Both the position numbers and the translations under genes were made by a program. The notes beneath the pieces are model-generated. The model was not told where the DNA came from. It ran no database searches and saw only the letters and a program-made list of their open reading frames with translations. This document shows positions 30,701-40,773 of a DNA stretch of 64,000 nt, piece after piece (the first letter of the stretch is position 1; each line of letters opens with the position of its first letter). The DNA comes from Halichondria panicea (Eukaryota > Porifera > Demospongiae > Suberitida > Halichondriidae): positions 1,865,502-1,929,501 of the forward strand of contig NC_087393.1 of assembly GCF_963675165.1 (NCBI RefSeq), given 5' to 3'.

Positions 30701-31729
30701 ATTGTCTAAGAAGTTAGTATTGGTAATGTAAATATGGCTATCAGATGTCAATTCGAAATGTGAAACTTCAAGTGCAGAGCCATGATATGTTCCAAAGTTG
30801 TTACTGAACAAGGAATCAGTTACATTTGCATACACAGTGTAAGAGCTCTGAGCAAGAGAGATGGTTATCCCACCAGCTCCAATAAAGGAAACGTTTTGAA
30901 TCAATCTCGGCTCTAAGCTTCTCGATAGCAGGTTGTGCTGATATGAAAATAGATCGATACGACAGTTGTAGTTCTCACGGACCTGTATATTTTCAAGGAG
31001 AAGGTTGTATGTGTCGTTGATGCGAGTGAAATTCTCCAAATCAGCTATATAGTCCTGATAAAGTAGGTACATGGCACCTCCAGATCCTCCAGGAGAAGAG
31101 GTTTGTTCCACCTCCAAAACGCACTCAATTGGTCTGTTTCGTGTAAAGTTGACGTTAGAAATCCTCGACTTGCCAACAATGTTTATTCCCACAACTCCAA
31201 ACCCTTTATTGCGATCCACAACCATGTCTTCCATTGTCAGATCAGTAATATGAGCCATAAAGAGTCCAGTTGAGAAATCACCAAGGGGATCATAAAACAA
31301 AACAATGAATCTTTCAATATAGGACAACGTAGCGTTGACATTTTCTGTCCCGTTGAAACCACAGCCACGAAGAGTAAGCCCTCTAAATGTCAGCCTCTCA
31401 ATGCTCATGAATATTAGGCCAAATGAAGGGTCGCATTGTATTACCACATTAGAGGGATCGCTAGAATTACCAATGATGCTCAAATCAGTGAGGTCAATAA
31501 CCCAAGAATAGTGACTGATTACGTGTTCTCCAGGTTGAAGGGAAAGTGTTGTGTTTGAAGTGAGATTGCTTATGCTTAGCATTGTATTCAGTGTCACACA
31601 TGATTCATTGACTTCTGTTTGATTGTTGCAGTAAGGGCTTAATTGGACCACATTTTGAGCAAAGGTAGAAACGTGCAGGGATAATATGAGTAGTGATGTG
31701 AAGAGTAAGCAGCACGCCTCTCTTGACAT
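27779..31729 (-). CDS. Pmp-like beta-helix / multi-span membrane protein E (intact copy)
   Basis: 1316 residues in one coding exon and a clearly more distant member of the same family. It has a signal peptide (MSREACCLLFTSLLILSL), a beta-helix ectodomain with GGSGGAMYLLYQDY, FSENVGINGGALSL and FTENTAQVNGGGIYV repeats, and a Cys block with CRNNRAGILCGGCAENFSR. About nine spans follow (about 893-1216), including the shared NVTITDGFINGFIFYSNI segment, and then a longer, Lys-rich cytoplasmic tail with LVTHASIELRRE and YREELID. A possible 5'UTR intron is suggested by a minus-strand GTAAGTG near 31970 and TACATGCAG near 31754. The left breakpoint of the 16.9-kb duplication (28626) lies inside this gene, but this copy is whole. 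Confidence 0.85.
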   Translation of the reverse strand: MSREACCLLFTSLLILSLHVSTFAQNVVQLSPYCNNQTEVNESCVTLNTMLSISNLTSNTTLSLQPGEHVISHYSWVIDLTDLSIIGNSSDPSNVVIQCDPSFGLIFMSIERLTFRGLTLRGCGFNGTENVNATLSYIERFIVLFYDPLGDFSTGLFMAHITDLTMEDMVVDRNKGFGVVGINIVGKSRISNVNFTRNRPIECVLEVEQTSSPGGSGGAMYLLYQDYIADLENFTRINDTYNLLLENIQVRENYNCRIDLFSYQHNLLSRSLEPRLIQNVSFIGAGGITISLAQSSYTVYANVTDSLFSNNFGTYHGSALEVSHFELTSDSHIYITNTNFLDNGIILEVLDGPLQTNVSNPAGALIAAFYLPVPSNSAYSDTLLSTIISQLESSVDVLNCTFQQNIAQSGSGIQVFSLGPTVAGIQDRMTIQDCHFENNMGDYGSAVFVTEISYSAFEPGLRVIFDSITAVGNQRIPTFSVQSSTTGVIDINFINVTLNGTNRFYSNKQTAISVYSGILVISGSTNFSENVGINGGALSLDAESYLVLAGDRADVRFTENTAQVNGGGIYVNFDTIRANDYDCFLFIDDVDIFCNVQNKCPDPEGRYSLTFINNRAQFGSAIYGSSFSRCPWNVNNSGLVHLALSDSITNVSNSLLPIIFDPPFTTGNTINTVAEHIVEYNNTDDKTINLYPGQNFTLSLGSFDKLNQSVPLTVLSQLQTITENDAAHSQIGGSDRYLLAGGGDKTFTTVPLIVFAEQNTSYDMTITSAEEHVENFTARVFLRFCPGGFNFNNITHGCDCNVTDLEQVECNEDGTLSYRVDYWLGMDEVFGYIQKQCIFDYCTPGHSILDLSESDSQCRNNRAGILCGGCAENFSRKIGTSSCDKCDSYISLLWILFFAILGIGLFAYLAVLNVTITDGFINGFIFYSNICSVYLTSFSPSLPNDARQVPEKIIAFLNLDFGIAICFYPEMTELALAGLRFIFPVYLLLLLLIFFLFAKYISNQKVANFCQKINVTHIFATLILLSYTSLIQNSFAILSSTTINNSLRWARDPNILYEDPTHVFLAVLSACILVVLIPFPLLLLFPRVIYRTSYLQKSKPLLDAFIAPLAPGREFWVGVRMMFRIVFFLISLSSETAVVVVFSVLIAILTVVETNVRPFNSITRNLVNRMLMMNLTIFSITAVYTHLESLITPGKERSFNTVNLYVFLLMFALLNLHYLLIRFKCTRDPYEKLIKLLKQKVNRLKAKLSSPNKKHTQIRKNKDLDIKKDDLVTHASIELRREMNFEETNFIAYREELIDAGDISSSIDEASTENAI

Positions 31730-32324
31730 GACAAAGCCTAGCAGTACTGCATGTACGAAGTGAAACAGACGTATATAGGTATACTTAAGTGATTATCAAT
31801 TGAAAGGAGGTTTGAAATAAGGGTACTCTCCTACAAACACAAACAAACACTAATGTACATTGAATTCATAAACGTACATAATGAGAAGTTGAACCACATT
31901 GCTTGGTTAGTACAGTAATAGTGAATGCATGGTATTATAATTATAGCTACAATTAACCAGCAACACTTACATGTAATAATCTGATGTTCAAGGCACTTGG
32001 TGTTGTTGATCCACAGGCTTACTAACTTCTGATTATAGGCAGGTAGGTAGATCTATAATTATACTGCTCAAATGATTGTCACATGAGCTACTCACAGTCA
32101 CAGTGCTGTGCAGGTATTGTACTCCCACTAAATGGGCAAATGTATTCATACACTCCTGATAGCTATGCCATTGTACACATTTACCAGCTGCATGCCGTAG
32201 TTATGACGAGATCAAATTACAACTTGCATCGTCATCGACGCATATTAAAAACTGGTCATAGACGTACGCGTATCTATATATATAATTACAAATCAGTTTG
32301 CAGATCTGATGACTAAAGTAGTAC
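31730..32324. other. Upstream region of gene E
   Basis: Probable promoter and 5'UTR of gene E (candidate donor near 31970). No coding exon; the plus-strand open frame at 32083-32316 has no recognisable content. Confidence 0.5.
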
Positions 32325-32533
32325 ATATCGTATAACGGGTAATTTTCGTGGGGTAAACAATTGTTATTTTCGTGGGCAAGCTGACCTCCACAAAATTTTA
32401 ACGTAGGCGTGGCTTACCGGAACGTATGAATGCAGTGCAGGCAACAAGACTAAACGAAATTTTTACTCACGAAAATCATCGTTTTCAGATAAACGAATTT
32501 TTTACCCCACGAAAATTACCCGCTATACGGTAT
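32325..32533. mobile_element. Short inverted-repeat element, GTAATTTTCG family (subtype 1)
   Basis: A 33-bp inverted repeat at each end (ATACCGTATAGCGGGTAATT, then TTCGTGGGGTAAA) with two mismatches between arms. The interior is non-coding. It is almost fully able to form a hairpin. Confidence 0.85.
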
Positions 32534-32831
32534 ATCTACCTAGCACGCACTATTGCATTTGTTTTTAAATCGCTATAATTAAATAGTCTAATTCTCCACC
32601 CACCCTGACCTATTACAATCAACACTTTACTAGCTGAAAAGCAATTATGCACACAAGGCTAACCCTGGAAACGAAACGAAAGTAAAAGATACACAATTGC
32701 TGATTAGCAGTGCTGAACTAAACTGAAACATATAGGAGTTTTAGACAAACAACTAATAACAACATAGAGTAAACGTAAGTCTATTAAGATAAATGGCATG
32801 AAAGTAACACAGAACTGCAAGCAGGTTCTAG
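32534..32831. other. 3' flank of the His-rich PPxY gene
   Basis: AT-rich, no gene seen; likely 3' UTR of the gene that ends at 32832. Confidence 0.5.
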
Positions 32832-34415
32832 TTACGTATACTTGGGAGGTTGGGCTGCACCGCCATACATGGGGTTGTACGGGGGAGGGGCTTCTTTACC
32901 GGTAACATATGCAGCTGTAGTTGGTGATGGGGCTTCAGGGATGATGGGCGTGGCCTGTGATGTGCTCAGCGGAGTGTACTTTTTCCTCTGACGACGAACA
33001 AAATAGCAGCAACAAGCCATTATACACACCATGATCAATACAAAGAAAGACACACTTAGTAGTGATATAGCAACATATACCCAGACACGGGCTCCACAAC
33101 CGATATCGATATTGCTGCTTTCTGACCAGTCGACATTGGAATCTGCCGACAAGGAGAGCAAGCCATAGCTGTTTCTCAATGGGATTTCAACCGTGCATAA
33201 TTGACTATTATAATCATTTAGAGTACAGTTGCCGAGATCGCTTTCAGGCATGGGCACATACTTGGTACGGTACACGTCAAATTGAATATTTAAAGCACCG
33301 CTTGTTGAACCATGTTCCAAGAAGAATACCATGTAGTAATCATCTTCAGTTGCCACATTGTGGGTATAGTTTGTTTTAGAACTAGTGGAGCAAAAGTTTG
33401 GTATTGAGTTCGAATCAATTGCTTTACTTGATCTTGGATTATTGACCCAAGAGTTGAAATTTCGAGTACCTTTAATCACATAGTACATGAAATATCCACT
33501 GGAGTCTTTCTTACAGGCACTGAAACCAAAACTGGAGCCTTGGTAGAGACGATAGCTCCAATATTGGTAATCATGCTGCATAAAGTTAAAGAGTGGAGAC
33601 TCTAGGAACTGAAACGAGTCGTGGTCAATCAACTGTGGTTTTTCAGATAACACTGAGAAGACGATACGAGTATCAGGTGGTAAAGTGTCGGTACTAGTAC
33701 TGATGCTGATGTGATCACAGAAGATCGGAGAGTAGGCGATGATCCTAGTCTCGTTAGGGGCGTATTCTTTATCCGAACTGTTATCGCTGGGCAGGCCATA
33801 TCGGACTGAGAAAATGATTGCCAAGGTGATGGATACCCCGACAACGGCCATCCAGAAGAAACTCCAACCAAGAGAGCGACGACGTTGCCTGAGTGTGTGT
33901 ACAAGATTACGATTTTGTAATTGAAAGTGTGAGAATACAGTATGTTGTGGAGAAAGGTATCACAATAGTAAACGTTACTGTTTTTACACTCTAACTGTTA
34001 CACATAGTTTACGTGTTACTTAATTCACATAACAAACTACCGTATAGAGGGTAATTTTCGTGGGGGCAAAATATTCGTGGTTTTCGTGGTTGAAGGTCTG
34101 ACCACGAATATTTTACTCGCGAATGAAGCAACCTTGCTTACCTTTACCTGCAGTCCAAGTTCCAACCACGAAAATATTACCCACGAAATGTCTCAATAAT
34201 TATTGCTGAACCACGAATATTTTGTCCCCCAAAGATTACCTGCTATACGGTATAGCGATTTAATTAGCTTACCCGTAGCGATAGTACACTCCTCCGGAGG
34301 TATGCACACTCCCATAGCCATAGTGACGGTGTCCATGGTGATTATGGTGGTGGTGGTGATGAAACCCGCCTCCCCCATGGTGACCTCCTCCTGTATGACC
34401 TGCTCCGTGTGGCAT
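32832..34415 (-). CDS. His-rich two-span membrane protein with C-terminal PPxY motifs
   Basis: Two exons, 34273-34415 and 32832-33888, joined in phase (GG/G) across a 384-bp GT-AG intron; 399 residues. The N-terminus is Gly/His-rich with a run of six His (HHHHHHNHHGHRHYGYG). It is followed by Arg-rich QRRR, a first membrane span (about 55-77), a roughly 240-residue, probably extracytoplasmic domain with several Cys, a second span (about 316-344) ending in CCCYF, and a Pro-rich tail with PPPY (382-385) and PPKY (395-398). PPxY motifs bind WW domains, for example of Nedd4-type ubiquitin ligases. The ectodomain phrase YYVIKGTRNFNSW faintly recalls plant APD-type membrane proteins, but I cannot confirm that. 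The intron holds an inverted-repeat element. Exon 1 is read from frame, splice sites and the His run. Confidence 0.8.
34038..34252. mobile_element. Short inverted-repeat element, GTAATTTTCG family (subtype 2), in an intron
   Basis: Ends TACCGTATAGAGGGTAATTT and the inverse of TACCGTATAGCAGGTAATCT. The interior has CGTGGTTTTCGTGGTTGAAG and the TGACCACGAATATTTTAC arm, and it shares its body with the element at 63779-64000 in inverse orientation. It lies just inside the 5' end of the intron of the His-rich gene, ending 20 bp from the splice donor. Confidence 0.8.
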
Positions 34416-34936
34416 GACACTGGTGCTCTAGTTTTACGGCTGGCTCTGTGTGTGTGAAGGACAGTACATTCAGATTATTATTATTTGCCCATAATATTAC
34501 TCACACAAAATCCACAATCCTTACTGAATAACGGTTCAGTTCGGATTATCACATTGCATGTAATTTAGAAGTGATGCACTAGCACTCACCATAGCAGCTT
34601 ATAGTGGCATCCCTAAAGCTACAAACACAAAGCTTATCAAGGGTATATACCATAGCTCACCTTATTATTTTCTGCTTGTGTTGTAGACAATACCGCGTTT
34701 GGTGTAGATATAAATTTTAGATCTACTAGAGGTCAATTACATGTACATGTACTTCCAATTGTTATCATGTGACAAATTCACTTGTAACAACATTCATATT
34801 ATTACATGTACGTAATAATAATGCATCTGCATGCATGTGGGTGCTTCCATGAATGTACTGTAGCAAATACAATGTTAATGCACGAGGCTAAAAAACAATA
34901 ATATTATTATAAATTAGATGCTCCTATAATTTATAG
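34416..34936. other. Region between the His-rich gene and the ankyrin gene
   Basis: Upstream side of the His-rich gene. A minus-strand TTCACACACACAG acceptor-like site (near 34450) and a GGTGAGC donor-like site (near 34667) could frame a 5'UTR intron. The rest is AT-rich and holds the 3' UTR of the ankyrin gene. Confidence 0.45.
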
Positions 34937-37900
34937 TTAGCCGACATACCAGCCGTCTAAGCATCCAGAGTTAATTAATAAGCAAACAATGTCATTATGT
35001 CCTTTACTTCTAGCAGCTTCTAAAGCTTCTTGTCCATCTTCTATCATGTTGTTGAGTACAGCTCCTTTGTGCAACAGATAACCAACTACTTCCAACCGCC
35101 CAGCATGGCAGGCTAATTTCAGAGGCGAATCTCCGGATCGATTTTTCTCATAAATGGAAACTTCTCCAACTTGGACCATTCGTTCGACAATTTTCTTATT
35201 CCCTTTCGTAACAGCGACGTGAAATGGGGAGTTTCCGGTCGCATCTAATATCGTACATACAGCATTTCTATCGATCAAGTAGCAAGCAACCTCCTCATGA
35301 TTGTTATACACTGCGTGGTGTAGGGCCGTTTCTTGTTTCACATTTGTCTGTATGTTCACTCTGACCTGGTGGTTCAGTAGGATTGTGACCAGATCCAGGA
35401 ATCCTCCATTGCTGGCGTCGATGAGAGGTGACCAATTACTGTTGTCTACAACGTCACATTCGGCTTCTGACGATATTAGCAGTTGAACAACTTCCGTTCG
35501 ACCTTTGAGACAAGCTAAATGGAGGGGTGTTCGACCGTCGTTTGAACGGACTTCTACGTCAGCACCGCTATCGAGAAACAACTGCACAGTACTATGGTGA
35601 CCTTCTTGAGCTGCTAAATGTAAAGAGGACCATCCGTCTTTGTCTTGTGCAAATAAATCGCAACCTTGATCGAGTAAAATCTCACAAACTTCACGGCCTC
35701 CATTAAACGCTGCAAGGTGAATACAATTTCTTCCAGTGTCGATCATTCTCAAAACATCAGCTCCATGTTCGATCAGCACACGCACAACAGCAGTTTGGCC
35801 CTTGTTACAGGCAGAGTGCAGTGGTGTCCATTGCTTGCAGTCGAGAGCGTCAGCTTGAGGACAGTGTTTCAATAGTAACTCGACAATTTCAGCGTGCCCG
35901 TGCATGGCAGCAAGATGGAGGGGTATTCTGAGATTGTTGGCTTGGATAGAAGCGTCTGCCGCGCATCGGAGTAAGAGTTCGACAATGTGCATGTGACCTT
36001 CTTGTGCTGCAAGATGTAGGGCAGTCCACCCGTCTTTGTCCTTGAGGTGAATGTTGATGCCTTTATCAATCAAAAACTCTGCCACATTTTTGTGGCCATT
36101 AAATGCACAAAGGTGAAGAGAATTCCGGCCCATGAGAATGATAGAATCGATATTGGCTCCGTTGAGAAGCATCAATTTGGCAGTTTCTAAATGTCCCTTG
36201 TTGCAAGCCGAATGAAGTGGAGTCCATTGTTTGCCATCTGCCATGTTGATTTCAGAACCTTGTACAATGAGGTAATCCACAATATCGGTGTGTCCAGACG
36301 AAGCACACATGTGTAGTGGTTTGCGACCACTCTTTGAGGTAACAGTGATATCAGCCTCTCTATCCACGAGTATTTTGACAGCTTCCAAAGCACCTTCTTG
36401 TGCCGCTAAGTGTAGAGGTGTCCAACCTTCTTCATCTTTCTCGTTGATATCAATCCCACTGTCTAGAAGTAGAGTACAGATTTCTGTGAATCCGTTGAAT
36501 GCGGCCAAATGAAGGGGATTTCTCCCGCCACCGATTCTGGTGTTCACTGTAGCACCGTTCTTGATCAGGTAGCTGGCAACGTCAAAGTGGTTGTGATGAC
36601 ACGCTATGCAGAGAGGGGTCCATTGTCGAGTGTCTTTCATATCTGTATAAAGTAATTGTATAAAGTAATTGTAATAACTATTATGCACAAGCGTGTATTG
36701 TGTAATAATTACTACATGTACATGCAGACATGTGTACACCCCCGTAAACTGGGAACAATACAAAATATTGTGCATTGTAAACACATGCACTGATGTTTAG
36801 AACAGTAGAAGGCAAAAATGCACAACAGTACAGACATACAAACATGTAATATGGTAATACAGCACGTATAAATTAATACATACCTATCTGGGCTCCATGC
36901 TTCAGCAAGTACTCCACTACTGGTAGTTGGCCTTTCATACAAGCAAGGTGAATCGGAGCACGGCGGTTGTCGGCTTGAATATTGACTTGTGCTTGCAAGA
37001 GAACTAGTCGCTTGACGATGTCTAGATGACCTTCTTGTGAACACAAATGAAGTGGAGTCCATCCTTTCTCGTCTCTAACAGTGAGGTCTGAGCCGGCTTC
37101 AAGTAGCATCTTGGCAATCTGAATTCGACCATGGTAGCAGGAAGAGTGTAGAGGAATTCTTTTGTTTTTTGCTCGAGCATTTACGTCGATTTTTGGCGTA
37201 CCCAACAGAAGTTCAACGATCAACTCATGGCCTTCTTGGACAGCCAGGTGTAGAGGGCTCCAGTCGTCTTTGTCTTGATGCAGATAATCGATTCCTTCTT
37301 CAAGGAGAAACATGGCAACACTCGTATGCCCTTCAAAGGCGGCTAGATGAAGACAGTTTCGTCCGCTGTCGATGACATCATTGATTTGTGCACCTTTCTG
37401 GACTAACAGTTTAGCAATTCCCTTGTAACCGTGCTGACAAGCAACGTGGAGTGGGGTCCACTGTTTTGTGTCTCGAACAGATATTGTGGCTCCAGCCGAA
37501 ATGAGAAAACCTGCCACTTGTAGTCGGCCTTTGAGAACGGCATTATGGAGTGGTGTACGTCCATTACTGGCCTGTGCATTGATGTCGACTTGGCGGTACT
37601 CTAAGAGATGTGTAACAATCTCTATGTGGCCCTCTTGTGCAGACAGGTGTAGGGGAGTCCAACCGTCTTTATCAGCACTAGTGATCAGCATCTCAGCCCC
37701 GGGGCATTCAAGAATATGCTTGATACAGATGAAGTGACCGTGGAAACAGGAGGCATGAACAGCATTGCGGCCGTTTTTGCTTGTTAAAGTGAGATCTGGG
37801 TTAGCCTCACAGATGGACTTCACAACGTTTGGGTGACCTTCTTGAGATGCGAGTATCACAGCAGTCCAACCTTCTTCGTCTTGTATATCCACGTCAGCTT

Positions 37901-38886
37901 TATGTTCGAGCAGCACTTTGGTGCATTCAACGAATCCTTCGAAGGCAGCAAGATGTAAAGCAGTTCGTCCGATCTTTATTTTGTCATTGACTCGAGCACC
38001 ATGCTTAATAAGACACTCAGAAATCTGGGCATGCCCGTAGTGACAGGAAAAATGGAGGGGGGACCATCCCTTGTTGTCCTTGATATTTACGAAATCGTTT
38101 GACTTAATGTAAGGCAGCAACAATTCGACAAGCTCCAAAGACCCACTGCACACAGCTTCTTGAAGTGAGGTGGCCCCTGAGCTCTCGTGAACAAACTCTG
38201 GGTCGGCTCCATACTCTAACAGGAGTTTGACAATATCGACATTTCCAACGTTGCAGGCAATATGCAGCGGAGTGTATCCTTCACCGTCGAGAAGAGAGGT
38301 GCTAGCGTTGTTCTTGAGGAGAACTTCACAGATCTCTTTGAAGCCTCCCTCAACGGCAAGATGAAGAGGACCTATTACCGATTGAAAGGCACCATCGAAA
38401 ACTAGTTTGTTAATGTTGTCGTTTGCAAAGTTCTTATCGGATAGAAGTTGTTCGACTTTGACCAAATCGCCATCTGTAGAGAAAGAAGCAACAAGGACTA
38501 TTATATAAGACTAAAGCCATTCACCATACTTCTTTTTTGGGACTTCAAAAAAACCCTACATGTACATTGTACTTCAGTTACATCATCAAAGTAAAAGAGG
38601 GTGAACCAAATGAATCATGGATTAGCTCACTACTATTGAGACCAGACACGTTTATGATGTTTAGAATGATGTGCTTACGTCTACTACATGTATTACCAAA
38701 TACGCTTTTTAATTTTGTGTATGAATCACGTATACATCTCAGAGGTCAGGAGCTTGAAACTCACACATACATACATACATGTACACTTGCTGATCTCGTT
38801 CATTCAATGTGCCAAGCACATGACACCACAGCTGACTTACCAGCACAGGCAGAGTGGAGATCCGACCCAGAATAGGGCTGGGCCAT
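34937..38886 (-). CDS. Large ankyrin-repeat protein with a four-repeat superperiod
   Basis: Three exons: 38841-38886 (MAQPYSGSDLHSACA), 36884-38473 and 34937-36642. Both joins are phase-correct (G/AT gives DGDLVKVEQLL; ATAG/AT gives AQIDMKDTRQWTPL). 1113 residues, almost wholly about 32 ankyrin repeats, with no membrane span or catalytic domain. The repeats follow a fixed order of four: (K)QWTPLHxACxxGH, GRNxLHLAAFxGH, DKDGWTPLHLAAQEGH, NxRxPLHxAxxxGH. The block of about 132 residues recurs several times, so the gene grew by duplication of four-repeat units. The last four repeats are degenerate and probably cap the solenoid. It is likely a cytoplasmic scaffold; partners cannot be named from sequence. 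A complete second copy lies at 51833-55782. Confidence 0.9.
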
Positions 38887-39473
38887 TGTCACAGCCGAGA
38901 GTTGTGAGAAGGGGTGTGTCAACTAGTGGACGTATGATCTGTAGATATGTACGTGGACATATAAATATACATTTCTGGTATTCACGAAGAGTCGTAATAC
39001 TAAGGTACTTTATACGTACATATAATAATGTACGTGTAAGAACATGTTGTGTGTATAAATGTACGTACTACTATTGCATCATTGGCTTAATTAATGAGGT
39101 ACTTTGTAACTGTATTAATCACATGTACTTACTTCAAGCAGAGAGCAAGCAAGTCTACAATCTACATCTACATGTGCTTTACTGATATATTAAACTGTAC
39201 TGGTGGTGGTCTAATTAATGCACTTCACAAATCGATCCAAATTGTTACACGCTATCTTAAGCCTCTAGCTAGATGATCATACCTCCTGTGTGGTGCTGGT
39301 AGAAGAAGAAGTGGTCACTGTAGATAAGTTTTAGAAGTTGGTAATCGCCCACTTTTGATTCAGAATAGATCACAGCTTTGTTATCAAACCACGCCCCCTT
39401 GGGCCTTAACATGTAAAAGCGAGAACATTCTATTACAAACAAATAATATCACGTAAACATACAAACACAACAA
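38887..39473. other. Region between the ankyrin gene and COX11
   Basis: Promoter side of the ankyrin gene; a minus-strand ATATCTACAG site about 50 bp before its ATG could end a 5'UTR intron. It also includes the COX11 3' UTR. A 47-residue minus-strand open frame at 39269-39412 is noted but not called. Confidence 0.45.
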
Positions 39474-40580
39474 CTAGATTGAGGGTAACTGCAAGTTCTC
39501 TCCTTCCTTAGCCTCAAAGAATGTGTAGGAGAGAGTAATGGTGTCCACCTTTGCAACTGCTGGGTCGTCATTAAACTCTGGGTCAATGTAGAAAAATACT
39601 GGCATGTCCACCTACCAAGAAAGTTAAGCAAAGATTATGGTTTCCATAACACAAATTCTCAAAATATTGAAGCAGATAACAATTCAGTTTACGCAGAAGG
39701 ACTAAATATTGTGACTAAACTTTGTACAACTCGACCCGTACCTGCTCATTTGGGTTTAGTCGTTGTTCCTCAAAACAGAAGCATTGGATCTTATTGAAAT
39801 ATAGTCCAGCCTCGAAGGGGACCACGTTATACGTTGCCATTCCGGTGATGGCTTTGTCTGAGGTATTTCGTGCAGTGTAGAAAGCAAGAGCTGTTTCTCC
39901 AAGTACCACCTTGATCTCTCGTTGCTGGGGCTTAAACTGCCAACGCATAGCTGCACTTGTGTCAGCATTGAATCTGAGGGAGATTTATAAATGATTTTCT
40001 GATACCGAGTACTGACATTTTTTGTACTTATGATTGAAGTGGAAGCAACGAAAGGCTAAATTAATGAGTATCAAATATATTAACATGCTTCGATAAAACA
40101 CACGATTTGTACGCACTTAATAGTGATTTCTCTTTCCCTAACTGCCTCCATTTTCTCCACCTTCTCACTAGCCTCTGTCATAGTGACTGTCCCTCCATAA
40201 CCAGATGCTTGACAGAATACCCGGTACAGGGGCACAGCTGCATATGAGAGTCCGACTACAAAAACTGCTATGGCGACGATGTACTTGAGCGTGCTTCGGT
40301 TTTGATTATATAACGGGCTATAGTCAGGTGATCTATAGTTTGGGGTAGTAGAGATATTGCATCGTTCAATATGGTATACAGTTCTTGAAAAAGATTTGTT
40401 ATTGACTATACACTTGTCTTGAGTTTGAGTACAGAAGATCTTCCCTGAGACTGGTGTTGATAAAGTTCTATAAATTATGTGGTTTCCAATTAGTGATTGG
40501 CTTGTAGATCTAGTTGGACGAAGATGAGGGGGAAATGTTCTGAACCTTGACATTGTCAATCCTCTCCATATTCTGGACAT
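39474..40580 (-). CDS. COX11: Cytochrome c oxidase assembly protein COX11 (unit 1)
   Basis: Copper chaperone anchored in the mitochondrial inner membrane that delivers copper to the CuB site of COX1. Three exons: 40117-40580, 39742-39973 and 39474-39611; introns 143 and 130 bp, phases correct. 277 residues, the usual family length. It has an Arg/Ser-rich N-terminus fit for mitochondrial import and one span (about 100-117) leading into AAVPLYRVFCQASG with the conserved Cys123. Then follow FNADTSAAMRWQFKPQQ, the copper-binding CFCF at 219-222 in FEEQRLNPNEQ context, and VDMPVFFYIDPEF. I use the first ATG; a second Met at residue 10 is possible. The start codon is 193 bp from the divergent RRN3 start, so they share a promoter region. 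Confidence 0.95.
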
Positions 40581-40773
40581 CTTTATACTTTGGTGCCTTT
40601 TCGTTTCTATTTAATACACACTGTTAAAGATCGAGGTCATTTGAGGTTAAAGGTCACAGAGGTTGTTTTCCCCAGCATTAATTTTCTTGTGACCACGTGT
40701 AAATATAAACTAAAGCTAGCATACAAGCATAAATCTAAGCTTAGCTTGGCTTTATCGTAAACGTAGGAGAATT
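40581..40773. promoter_or_regulatory. Bidirectional COX11/RRN3 promoter region (unit 1)
   Basis: Only 193 bp separate the two start codons. It contains a DR1 nuclear-receptor-type site AGGTTA-A-AGGTCA (40644-40656), another AGGTCA (40634-40639) and a CACGTG E-box (40694-40699). I see no TATA box for either gene. Site identity is by sequence only. Confidence 0.55.

Noticed and set aside
9351-31729. Direct gene transfer of a chlamydial Pmp gene
   Set aside because: The FxxN/GGAI words come from the beta-helix fold and arise by convergence. The multi-span domain, eukaryotic signal peptide and 5'UTR introns have no chlamydial counterpart and there is no autotransporter barrel.
38537-39276. Overlapping plus-strand open frames of 112, 165 and 60 codons
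   Set aside because: They lie over the ankyrin gene's first intron, first exon and upstream DNA, use low-complexity ACATAC runs and have no recognisable content.
39269-39412. 47-residue minus-strand open frame (MLRPKGAWFDNKAV...) just downstream of COX11
   Set aside because: It looks protein-like, but an open frame of this size is expected by chance. I know no match, the upstream splice-like site is in the wrong phase for COX11, and there is no own promoter sign.
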